Assembly (NCBI GenBank): GCA_018661145.1
Contig: JABJIU010000072.1
Coordinates: 1-6,493, forward strand
Length of the DNA: 6,493 nt
Origin: Pseudomonadota bacterium
GTDB taxonomy: Bacteria > Pseudomonadota > Gammaproteobacteria > Arenicellales > UBA868
Direction: 5' to 3'
The translations under genes were made by a program, and so were the position numbers. How positions within the stretch are numbered: the first letter of the stretch is position 1; every line of letters begins with the position of its first letter. The notes beneath the pieces were generated by a model that worked only from the letters and a program-made list of their open reading frames with translations, did no database searches and was not told where the DNA came from. Below are positions 1 through 6,181 of the stretch, in pieces.

Positions 1-960
1 CCCTGGAACACGGACTGGACACCGGGGGGATCGAGCGGAGGATCGGGTGCTGCGGTCGCGGCCGGCATGACAGCGATCGCTACGGGTACTGACTCTGGAG
101 GGTCGATCAGGGGGCCAGCGAGTTTTTGTGGTGTTGTGGGTTTCAAGCCAACCTTCGGCCGCGTACCCGTATGGCCGGCAAGTCCAATGATGGGAATGGA
201 GCACTGTGGCCCGATCGCGCGCTGCGTCCGAGATGTGGCGCTGGCGTTTCAGGCGATGGCGGGTGGCGATAGCCGTGATGGCTCTGCGATACAGCAAGAA
301 GCGCCGGCTGTAATGACGGACCTCGAGCGAGGAGTGAAGGGTCTTAGGATAGGGTTCTCACCGGACCTTGGAGTTCCCCGAGTCGATGACGAAGTTCGGA
401 AAACTGTCTCTGAGGCAAGCCGCGTATTCACCGGTCTGGGTGCGGTGGTCTTGCGCGCCAAACTCGATCTTGCCGACGCGAGAAAACTTTCCTATGCCAT
501 CTGTAATCCTATGGCGGCCCGTATTCGATCTCGTCTCGGCCAAAAGGCTGCACGCCTTAGCAATGAGGTATTTCTCTCCTGTGCCGACGATGGCGAGCAG
601 ATGAGTGCCCTGGAGTATCTCGAGGCAGAAGCGAAACGTACGGAACTGCGCGGCAAGATGACAGCGTTTCATGAGAAGTATGACCTTCTCATCTGTCCGA
701 CGCTCGCATGTGCACCGTTTCCTGTTGGTCATGCGCAGCCGCCACACTGGCGAAAACGAGACGGTGAATTTATGGCAATAACAACCCCGTTTGACCTCAC
801 CGGACAGCCCGCGATCTCGGTGCCTTGCGGATTCAGCGCTCTCGGTGGGCCTATTGGGCTACAGATCGTGGGCGCTTGTGGTGAGGATGCCCTGGTGCTG
901 AGAGCCGCCCGCGCCTTTGAAAAGGCGGTCCAGTTGGGAAAAGTGCACCCGCCGATTTGA
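1..960 (+). CDS. Amidase-signature family hydrolase, 5'-truncated by window edge
   Basis: This encodes the C-terminal 319 residues of an amidase-signature (AS) enzyme, a cytoplasmic hydrolase of amide C-N bonds. The reading frame is open from base 1, so the gene begins before the window. An ATG at 67 is internal and is not the start. The Gly/Ser-rich signature GGSSGGSG is at visible residues 9-16 and TDSGGSIRGPASFCG at 30-44. By comparison with fatty acid amide hydrolase, Ser11 is the cis-Ser and Ser35 the nucleophile of the Ser-cisSer-Lys triad. The catalytic Lys would lie upstream and cannot be checked. The CPT motif (visible residues 232-234) and the C-terminal DLTGQPAISVPCG...GPIGLQIVG block (visible residues 265-291) are also typical. 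The family covers many substrates, including GatA, allophanate hydrolase and aryl or aliphatic amidases, and the substrate here cannot be named. It heads a run of four co-directional genes, with 41 bases to the next. Confidence 0.95.
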   Translation, partial: PWNTDWTPGGSSGGSGAAVAAGMTAIATGTDSGGSIRGPASFCGVVGFKPTFGRVPVWPASPMMGMEHCGPIARCVRDVALAFQAMAGGDSRDGSAIQQEAPAVMTDLERGVKGLRIGFSPDLGVPRVDDEVRKTVSEASRVFTGLGAVVLRAKLDLADARKLSYAICNPMAARIRSRLGQKAARLSNEVFLSCADDGEQMSALEYLEAEAKRTELRGKMTAFHEKYDLLICPTLACAPFPVGHAQPPHWRKRDGEFMAITTPFDLTGQPAISVPCGFSALGGPIGLQIVGACGEDALVLRAARAFEKAVQLGKVHPPI

Positions 961-1001
961 TCACAGATAATCTGATTTTCCATAACTGAAACGCACGCAA
1001 G

Positions 1002-1862
1002 ATGGCAACGCTTTCAAGTCAGCAGGTTACTCAATTCGAGCAGGACGGCTACCTTTTTCTTGAAGGGGCGCTGACCGGCGAGCAGCTTCGAGGTTTGCGG
1101 GAAGACTTCGAAAAATGGAAAGAAGAAAGCCGACACGAAAGCGCGCCTTATGGCATTACGTTCGATGGGCGGCCCCGTTTTGATATTGAACCCGGGCATA
1201 ATTTTGACGCGCCCGCTTTGAGGCGGATCGCGTCTCCCATTGAGATCTCTGATGTCTACCTGGAGGTCATGCGCAACAACCGGGCATTGGACGCTTTGGA
1301 AGACATCCTTGGACCCAATATCAAGTTTGAAAACGCCAAGATCAATTCCAAACTCCCAGGGGCCGCAACGGAAGTTAAGTTTCATCAGGATTTTCTGTTC
1401 GAAGCGCATACCAACGATGACATGGTTACGGTATTGTTTTTTCTTGATGATGTTACCCAGGAAAACGGACCGTTGGAGGTGATTCCCGGAACCCACAGGG
1501 GCCCGCTTTATGAACATTGGCACGATGGAGTTTTTACCGGCACAGTAAGCGAGGAGGTGGCTGCTACAGTGAAGCCGCAGGCAATCGCCTGCTACGGTCC
1601 TGCAGGATCTGCCTGCCTGATGCATACACGGGTTCTGCATGGGTCAGGTCCGAATCTTTCGGGCGGACCCCGTACGTTATTTATCTGTGAGTACCTCGCG
1701 GAAGACAGCTATCCTCTGCATGCGAACCATATCCCCAGCGCGTATATGTACGAGATTGTGCGCGGTGAAGCGACCGGTAGGGTGCGTTGCAGTCCCTACG
1801 AAATGGCGTTTCCTGAAATGCCGACGGGGGCTTCTTTTTTTGAGCAGCAGGCTAAGGTTTGA
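1002..1862 (+). CDS. Phytanoyl-CoA dioxygenase (PhyH) family Fe(II)/2-oxoglutarate oxygenase
   Basis: A 286-residue protein of the PhyH family. These are non-haem iron oxygenases that hydroxylate a small molecule while converting 2-oxoglutarate and O2 to succinate and CO2. The iron-binding facial triad is visible: His128 and Asp130 in FHQDF, and His213 in VLHGSGPNLS. Arg224 (GGPRTLF) is placed to bind the 2-oxoglutarate carboxylate. The block ENGPLEVIPGTHRGPL (residues 154-169) is the usual PhyH core strand, and the N-terminal QFEQDGYLFLEG (11-22) is the usual opening. Length matches bacterial PhyH proteins such as ectoine hydroxylase, but substrate cannot be read from sequence. The ATG at 1002 is the first possible start after an in-frame TGA at 987, and no good Shine-Dalgarno precedes it. 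It lies between two amide hydrolases, so the substrate may be an amino-acid derivative (inference). Confidence 0.93.
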   Translation: MATLSSQQVTQFEQDGYLFLEGALTGEQLRGLREDFEKWKEESRHESAPYGITFDGRPRFDIEPGHNFDAPALRRIASPIEISDVYLEVMRNNRALDALEDILGPNIKFENAKINSKLPGAATEVKFHQDFLFEAHTNDDMVTVLFFLDDVTQENGPLEVIPGTHRGPLYEHWHDGVFTGTVSEEVAATVKPQAIACYGPAGSACLMHTRVLHGSGPNLSGGPRTLFICEYLAEDSYPLHANHIPSAYMYEIVRGEATGRVRCSPYEMAFPEMPTGASFFEQQAKV

Positions 1863-1926
1863 AAGGCCTCATTGCCTCCGCAGGTTGCAACGACGACGTG
1901 CAAGTGGATCTTCCTGCTTTGTGAGC

Positions 1927-1939
1927 GAGGTGTCAGGTG
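1927..1939 (+). promoter_or_regulatory. Ribosome binding site deciding the GTG start of the M20 hydrolase
   Basis: GAGG at 1927-1930 is followed by six bases and then GTG at 1937. The first downstream ATG in frame (1961) has no purine-rich sequence before it, so GTG is favoured. The GTG start adds eight N-terminal residues (MSRHHADA) ahead of the region normally conserved in the family, so ATG at 1961 is not fully excluded. Confidence 0.5.
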
Positions 1940-3199
1940 AGTAGGCATCATGCGGACGCCATGCCGCACGTTAATACCGATCGCTTGTGGCAGTGGCATA
2001 TGCGCATGGCGCGTTTTGGAGCGACTGGACGGGGCGGAGTTAACCGGCCTGCCTTATCAACAGACGATATTGAGCTGCACAAGCAGATCGCGCTCTGGGC
2101 CCGCGAACGAAAGTTTGACGTCGAAATCGATGACTACGGCAATCAGTTTATGCGCAGACCAGGCACTGACGAAAATTGCGCGCCGCTGGTGAGCGGGTCC
2201 CACAGCGATTCGCAACCGACCGGGGGACGATTTGACGGTATTTCCGGCGTGCTGGCTGCCCTGGAGGCGGTTGAGGTGATGGAGGAAGCGAGGATCAGGA
2301 CCCGTCACCCACTGGAAATCGTCATATGGAACAACGAAGAGGGAGTACGGTTCCGACCGACCCAGATGGGTTCAGCGGTTTACGCAGGCCATGCTCGGCT
2401 CGGCCCACTGCAGGCTGCAGTTGATCCGCAGGGTGTATCCCTGGAGACCGAGGTAGACCGTTTACGACAAGCGGTCGATTTTGCAAGTGAACGCAGCCTC
2501 GGCAAACCCTTTGCCGGCTATCTTGAACTCCATATCGAACAGGGACCGATACTTGAGGAAGAACAGATAGATATCGGTATCGTGACTTCAATTCAGGGCA
2601 CCAGAAAATTTGAAGTCCAGATTTTAGGAGAAGCGGCCCACGCAGGTACTACGCCATCACGAAATCGCCGAGACGCGTTGGTTGATGCAGTCAACGTGGT
2701 CAAAGCTCTGCAGATATTGTTTTACGATCCCCTGGATCTTGTACGTTTCACCATAGGCCAGTTTGAAGTTAAGCCTGGGGCACTGGCTGTGGTTCCGGAC
2801 AATGTCTTCTTTACTATCGATTTTCGACATCACGAGGATGCGGTGTTGAAGTCTCTGGGTGATCAGGTCAAAGCGGTATGTGAGGATGCGGCTGAGCGGT
2901 GTAATGTCAGCGTGACAGAGACACGCAATGCCCATTCCGAAAACTTTCCGAAATCAGTTCAGAAGATTGTTGAAACGGCGTGTTCGGCACGAGGGTATAC
3001 GTACCGATATCTGCCTTCTGGTGCTGGGCATGATGCCCGGTATCTGAATGCATTCTGCCCTAGCGGGATGGTATTTATTCCCTGCCGTAACGGGATCAGC
3101 CATAATGAGGCGGAGTATGCGGATCCCGCCGCGCTCGCCAAGGGCGCCCAGATTGTGGCCGACACGCTTCTGATGCTTGACGAGCAACTGGCATCGTGA
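1937..3199 (+). CDS. M20-family Zn-dependent amidohydrolase (N-carbamoyl-L-amino-acid hydrolase/allantoate amidohydrolase type)
   Basis: A 420-residue cytoplasmic metallo-hydrolase of the family that contains N-carbamoyl-L-amino-acid hydrolase (HyuC), beta-ureidopropionase and allantoate amidohydrolase. All dinuclear-metal positions are present: His89 (GSHSDS), Asp100 (GGRFDG), Glu135 with catalytic base Glu134 (NNEEGVRF), His199 (LELHIEQG) and His389 (GISHNEAE). The dimerisation or lid domain carries GEAAHAGTTPS (231-241), with His235 expected to reach the partner active site. The C-terminal GAGHDARYL (362-370) is also typical. Arg297 (DFRH), which usually holds the substrate carboxylate, is kept, but the partner Asn of the usual NVVP motif is Ala284 (GALAVVP). 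This suggests altered substrate choice. The start is the GTG at 1937, with a GAGG ribosome site six bases upstream and an in-frame TGA at 1922; an ATG at 1961 is the alternative. It lies 21 bases before the epimerase gene. Confidence 0.92.
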   Translation: MSRHHADAMPHVNTDRLWQWHMRMARFGATGRGGVNRPALSTDDIELHKQIALWARERKFDVEIDDYGNQFMRRPGTDENCAPLVSGSHSDSQPTGGRFDGISGVLAALEAVEVMEEARIRTRHPLEIVIWNNEEGVRFRPTQMGSAVYAGHARLGPLQAAVDPQGVSLETEVDRLRQAVDFASERSLGKPFAGYLELHIEQGPILEEEQIDIGIVTSIQGTRKFEVQILGEAAHAGTTPSRNRRDALVDAVNVVKALQILFYDPLDLVRFTIGQFEVKPGALAVVPDNVFFTIDFRHHEDAVLKSLGDQVKAVCEDAAERCNVSVTETRNAHSENFPKSVQKIVETACSARGYTYRYLPSGAGHDARYLNAFCPSGMVFIPCRNGISHNEAEYADPAALAKGAQIVADTLLMLDEQLAS

Positions 3200-3202
3200 G
3201 TT

Positions 3203-3223
3203 GGGAGCAAAGATAGATAGATG
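3203..3223 (+). promoter_or_regulatory. Translation start region of the epimerase gene with long-spaced Shine-Dalgarno and AGAT repeat
   Basis: GGGAG at 3203-3207 is the only Shine-Dalgarno-like sequence before the ATG at 3221. The 13-base spacing exceeds the usual five to nine. Three direct AGAT units (3211-3222) fill most of the gap and run into the start codon. The gene lies only 21 bases after the M20 stop codon, so translational coupling could offset the poor site. Confidence 0.35.
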
Positions 3224-4213
3224 AAAGTCTCTTTTGAATGCGTTGATGGGCATACCGCAGGCATGCCCGTGCGCATGGTTGTTAGTGGCGCACCGGACCT
3301 TCAAGGTGCCGACCAGAGCGAGCGCCGCCAGCACTTTATCCATGAATTCGACTGGATTCGCCGTGCGCTGATGTTTGAGCCCCGCGGACATTCCGCCATG
3401 TCCGGGAGCATCATCTACCCGCCCTCCAGTGATGATTTCGATATGGGCGTGATCTATATCGAGACCACCGGCAGTTTGCCGATGTGTGGACACGGAACCA
3501 TAGGAACGGCAACCTTTGCGCTTGAGCGCGGGCTGGTGACTCCCAAGGCGGAAGGCCTCCTGCGGCTGGAAACACCTGCCGGACGCGTTGATGTGCAATA
3601 CGTCCGAGAAGGCGAAAAAGTCACAAGTGCCAAGTTGATCAACGTGCCTTCATTTCTGATGTATCAGGATGTTCAGATTGAATCACCCGATCTCGGGTCG
3701 CTGAAAGTGGATATCGCCTATGGTGGAAACTTTTACCCGATCATCGAGCGCCAAGAACACTTCAACGACATCAATGACTTTGATGCGCCGTCATTGATCC
3801 AGATGGGCATCCGTTTGCGAGAGGCAATCGAAGATGTCTGCGACATTACTCATCCGCTCGACGCCAGTATCTCAGGCTTGCGACACTGTATGTGGACCGG
3901 TGAGCCGATGGATATGAGTAGTGATGCTCGCGGTTGTGTCATCGCAGGTGAGATGATCGACCGCTCGCCATGCGGAACCGGAACCTCAGCACGTCTTGCA
4001 CAGCGGGTGGCCAAGGGGCTCCTGGATATCGGCACACCGTTTGTACATGAAAGTTATATCGGCAGCGTATTTACGGGTACCGCAGAGGAAAAAACAATGG
4101 TGGGTGAATATGACGCCATCATTCCAGGAATTTCGGGTTCTGCTTGCATCACCGGGCTCAACACCATCTATGTCGATTCCAATGACCCGTTTCCGGAAGG
4201 CTTTGTGATTTAA
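3221..4213 (+). CDS. Proline racemase superfamily enzyme, probable 4-hydroxyproline 2-epimerase
   Basis: A 330-residue member of the proline racemase superfamily. Its enzymes invert the alpha-carbon of proline or hydroxyproline without a cofactor, using two Cys residues as acid and base. Both are present: Cys89 in LPMCGHGTIG and Cys251 in DRSPCGTGTSAR. The second Cys argues against trans-3-hydroxy-L-proline dehydratase, which has Thr there. The blocks ALMFEPRGH (49-57), YGGNFYPI (167-174), WTGEP (225-229) and FVHESYIGS (274-282) resemble 4-hydroxyproline epimerases more than clostridial or trypanosomal proline racemases, as judged from memory of those families. Such enzymes feed trans-4-hydroxy-L-proline into D-hydroxyproline oxidation, but the next pathway enzymes are not in the window. 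The start ATG is preceded by GGGAG at 3203-3207, unusually far away (13 bases), with a short AGAT repeat between. It is the last gene of the + strand run. Confidence 0.88.
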   Translation: MKVSFECVDGHTAGMPVRMVVSGAPDLQGADQSERRQHFIHEFDWIRRALMFEPRGHSAMSGSIIYPPSSDDFDMGVIYIETTGSLPMCGHGTIGTATFALERGLVTPKAEGLLRLETPAGRVDVQYVREGEKVTSAKLINVPSFLMYQDVQIESPDLGSLKVDIAYGGNFYPIIERQEHFNDINDFDAPSLIQMGIRLREAIEDVCDITHPLDASISGLRHCMWTGEPMDMSSDARGCVIAGEMIDRSPCGTGTSARLAQRVAKGLLDIGTPFVHESYIGSVFTGTAEEKTMVGEYDAIIPGISGSACITGLNTIYVDSNDPFPEGFVI

Positions 4214-4257
4214 CTATCTGGCTTTGGCTTCCCGAAGTATGGAAAACCACTGCAAAT

Positions 4258-4277
4258 GCCGATTGCCTTAGGTCGGC
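4258..4277. terminator. Weak hairpin in the convergent gap, possible bidirectional terminator
   Basis: The gap between the two converging genes (4214-4279) contains GCCGA (4258-4262) and TCGGC (4273-4277). These can pair, with CC/GG (4266-4267 with 4271-4272) extending the stem past a three-base bulge. No real T-tract follows on the + side, and only a short TTT on the - side, so it is not a canonical intrinsic terminator. Its location between convergent operons is the main support. Confidence 0.22.
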
Positions 4278-4279
4278 GC

Positions 4280-5443
4280 TCACATCCGCTTCGGTATGTA
4301 TTTTGAGGTAACAGCGGCCGCCGTCATCCAGACAGCGCCACCCGCAAAGACCACCGGCAGGGAAAAGAATTTAAGCAGCACTGCAAATATCCCGGGGACA
4401 GCCAGGTTGGCGGCATCACGATAAGTCTGGTAAACGCCGGCCATCTCGGTTCGTTCACTTGACCGCACGGCACGCAAAAACAACACGTGGCCTGAGCCAT
4501 CCAGCATCGTTGCGCCAAGAGCTGCCAGGATCAACAGGGCGACTGCAATTGTTGGGGAACCTGCGAAGATAAAAACAGCAGTCGTCACAAGGCTCGTCAT
4601 CAGGAATCCTGTGCGCATCAGAAACCTCAGGGAGTAGCGTCGTGCGACCCAGCCCCAAAACGGCACCGTCAGTGTCCACGCGGAACCAATAGAGACAATT
4701 GCGGAGCCCCATAGTTCGCCCAACCCTGAGTGAACGGCATAGATGGGCGTATAAATGATAAAGAGTTGCCACCAGCCTGATCTTGCCAGCGTCAGAATCC
4801 AGGCGAGTCGCAGTCGGGGTTGATCCAGAAACCGTTTGATGTTTCGAATCAGATTAGAAGCGGTTCTTGTTCTACGTATTTCCAGTCGATGCAGACCAAG
4901 GCCCCGGAAATAAATCAGAGTCAGGATGACACCTGCGATGGCAACGGTATAGGGCAACCAATCTGCGTAAGTCGATTGTAGATAGACCCCCAGCCAGGGA
5001 CCGATGGACAGAGCAACGACCGCCGCGACCATCCGCCAGGGTTCAAACTTGGATAATTGGTTCCTTGGAATTCGCTGCATTACATAGAGATTCAGAATGA
5101 CCTCCATGGAAGTGATTCCGAATATGTGAAAGACCATTCCGGCAGAGAAAGCCCACAGGTTATTGCTGAAAAGCAGCAGGATAGAGGCTGTCATCATCAA
5201 AAGGCTGACCAGAAACCCGACCTGCAGACTGATGCGGCGAAGTGCCGAATAAACACCCAGACTGATACCGATGCCACAGATGCTAACGATGAAAAACAGT
5301 ACGCTCACATGTTGCGCACTGCCTAGAAGAGAAAGCGCCTTAAGTGGGAGTATCGATAACAGCACCGCCCGGGCGGCCGTCGCCACAAAAAAGAATCCCG
5401 CAAAGGGAAGATACCTGAGGGAGGCGTCTTGGGTCACGGGCAT
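4280..5443 (-). CDS. Major facilitator superfamily (MFS) transporter
   Basis: A 387-residue, very hydrophobic inner-membrane protein with about twelve predicted membrane segments in two halves. The halves are joined by a basic cytoplasmic loop near residues 180-212 (RLEIRRTRTASNLIRNIKRF region). This is the layout and length of MFS secondary transporters. A motif-A-like loop is seen in the second half (GWVARRYSLRF, 264-274) and a degenerate one in the first half (GVYSALRR, 63-70). GPWLGVYL (148-155) resembles the segment-5 motif C of drug or metabolite exporters, which hints at export but does not prove it. The ATG at 5443 is preceded on the - strand by GGGG with six-base spacing. The gene starts 33 bases after the stop of the flavoprotein gene on the same strand, so the two are probably co-transcribed. 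The substrate is unknown. Confidence 0.87.
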   Translation of the reverse strand: MPVTQDASLRYLPFAGFFFVATAARAVLLSILPLKALSLLGSAQHVSVLFFIVSICGIGISLGVYSALRRISLQVGFLVSLLMMTASILLLFSNNLWAFSAGMVFHIFGITSMEVILNLYVMQRIPRNQLSKFEPWRMVAAVVALSIGPWLGVYLQSTYADWLPYTVAIAGVILTLIYFRGLGLHRLEIRRTRTASNLIRNIKRFLDQPRLRLAWILTLARSGWWQLFIIYTPIYAVHSGLGELWGSAIVSIGSAWTLTVPFWGWVARRYSLRFLMRTGFLMTSLVTTAVFIFAGSPTIAVALLILAALGATMLDGSGHVLFLRAVRSSERTEMAGVYQTYRDAANLAVPGIFAVLLKFFSLPVVFAGGAVWMTAAAVTSKYIPKRM

Positions 5444-5476
5444 TCGATACCCCGGCGCGGACGTTGTCCGATCAGG

Positions 5477-6052
5477 TTACAGGCCGTCAGAAAAGGTTTG
5501 GCCCATTTCATAAGCTTCTTCGATCATCTGGGCAGGGCGTTCTCCGCCGTCCGTGGAGTGATGCAGGTAGGCAAAACGTCCATCTGCGATCCCACAATAA
5601 TTGAAGATGCCGGTTACGATCTGGGTTTCAATTGCAGTATCGTACCCGCGCTTGGCATAAGTCGGTCCATCGGAGGCGGAAAGCCCGATAGCAAGCGCGC
5701 GTTTGTGTTTCAGGAATTTCGAGCCGTAGGCGACGTCCTTGTTCCAGACCCGGTCAATCCATCCTTTGAGGATTGCCGGGAACGACCACCACCAGATGGG
5801 AAAGACGAGAATGATGCCCTCGTTGCGCTCAACCCGTGCGATCTCTAACTGAACCTCGGGGGAGTAGGCTTTGTCGCTGCTTCCCGAGTCGGGTTCATCG
5901 GGTGGCAGGATCAAAGGGTCAAAGCCTTCATGGTAGAGATCTGCCAGTTCTGCTTCATGGCCTGCTGACCCAAGGCCGCTAATCACCGCATCCGCGATCT
6001 GACCGGTCAATGAATCCCGCCTTGGATGGGCCATAACGACAAGAATCTTCAT
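5477..6052 (-). CDS. NAD(P)H:quinone oxidoreductase-like flavoprotein (flavodoxin_2 fold)
   Basis: A 191-residue flavodoxin-fold protein of the NAD(P)H dehydrogenase (quinone)/KefF/YwrO group. These soluble enzymes bind FMN or FAD and reduce quinones or other electrophiles by two electrons. The N-terminal strand and phosphate loop MKILVVMAHPRRDSLTG (1-17) and the hallmark block VFPIWWWSFPAILKGWIDRV (83-102) are clearly present. The start is the ATG at 6052. It has AAGAG seven bases upstream and begins directly with the first fold strand. An open frame extending to 6208 would add 52 residues unlike the family, so it was not used. A plausible sigma-70 promoter lies about 30 bases upstream. It is the first gene of a two-gene unit with the MFS transporter, a pairing seen in detoxification or stress settings, though the role here is inference. 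Confidence 0.9.
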   Translation of the reverse strand: MKILVVMAHPRRDSLTGQIADAVISGLGSAGHEAELADLYHEGFDPLILPPDEPDSGSSDKAYSPEVQLEIARVERNEGIILVFPIWWWSFPAILKGWIDRVWNKDVAYGSKFLKHKRALAIGLSASDGPTYAKRGYDTAIETQIVTGIFNYCGIADGRFAYLHHSTDGGERPAQMIEEAYEMGQTFSDGL

Positions 6053-6059
6053 TCTGTTT

Positions 6060-6064
6060 CTCTT
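6060..6064 (-). promoter_or_regulatory. Ribosome binding site of the flavoprotein gene
   Basis: AAGAG on the - strand lies seven bases before the ATG at 6052. It supports this start over the longer open frame that begins at 6208. Confidence 0.4.
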
Positions 6065-6083
6065 GGTCTTTAAGTCGTGTCTC

Positions 6084-6112
6084 AATATAAAGGTCGGGTT
6101 TAGACTTTTCCA
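6084..6112 (-). promoter_or_regulatory. Candidate sigma-70 promoter for the flavoprotein-MFS unit
   Basis: Reading the - strand, TGGAAA (6112-6107, four of six bases matching the -35 consensus) is followed after exactly 17 bases by TATATT (6089-6084, five of six matching the -10 consensus). Transcription would start near 6077, giving a leader of about 25 bases before the ATG at 6052. The spacing and location are good, but the -35 match is moderate and short hexamers occur by chance. Confidence 0.42.
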
Positions 6113-6181
6113 GTTATCATTCTTCAGATCAGAAAATAACGTGGCGCTCTGCGCTTCATTTGATTCCAGGGTCAAGTCGAT

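Larger units (their letters stand above)
6053..6181. promoter_or_regulatory. Divergent intergenic region between flavoprotein and 2-hydroxyacid dehydrogenase genes
   Basis: A 129-base non-coding stretch that must hold the start signals for both divergent genes. The - strand promoter candidate is listed separately. No convincing + strand -35/-10 pair was found; the best pair (TTATCA at 6114, TAACGT at 6137) matches poorly at -10. A short symmetrical element GCGC-TCT-GCGC (6144-6154) could be an operator, but such a short repeat is weak evidence. Confidence 0.4.

Noticed and set aside
67..69. ATG at 67 as the amidase start
   Set aside because: The frame is open upstream to base 1 and the GGSSGGSG signature with the cis-Ser is encoded before it, so the start lies outside the window.
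1014..1640. 208-codon open frame on the - strand inside the PhyH gene
   Set aside because: It lies wholly antisense to a gene with clear catalytic motifs and shows no recognisable domain.
1884..1891. Perfect palindrome GTTGCAAC in the PhyH-M20 gap
   Set aside because: Eight bases of symmetry is expected by chance in a window this size, and nothing else around it suggests an operator.
2954..3598. 214-codon open frame on the - strand across the M20/epimerase junction
   Set aside because: It is antisense to two well-supported genes and has no family motif; its His/Arg/Gly-rich content looks like a shadow translation.
3221..4213. trans-3-hydroxy-L-proline dehydratase
   Set aside because: That enzyme has Thr in place of the second catalytic Cys; here Cys251 is present.
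5057..5848. + strand open frames opposite the MFS and flavoprotein genes
   Set aside because: They overlap each other and strongly supported - strand genes, and carry no recognisable domain.
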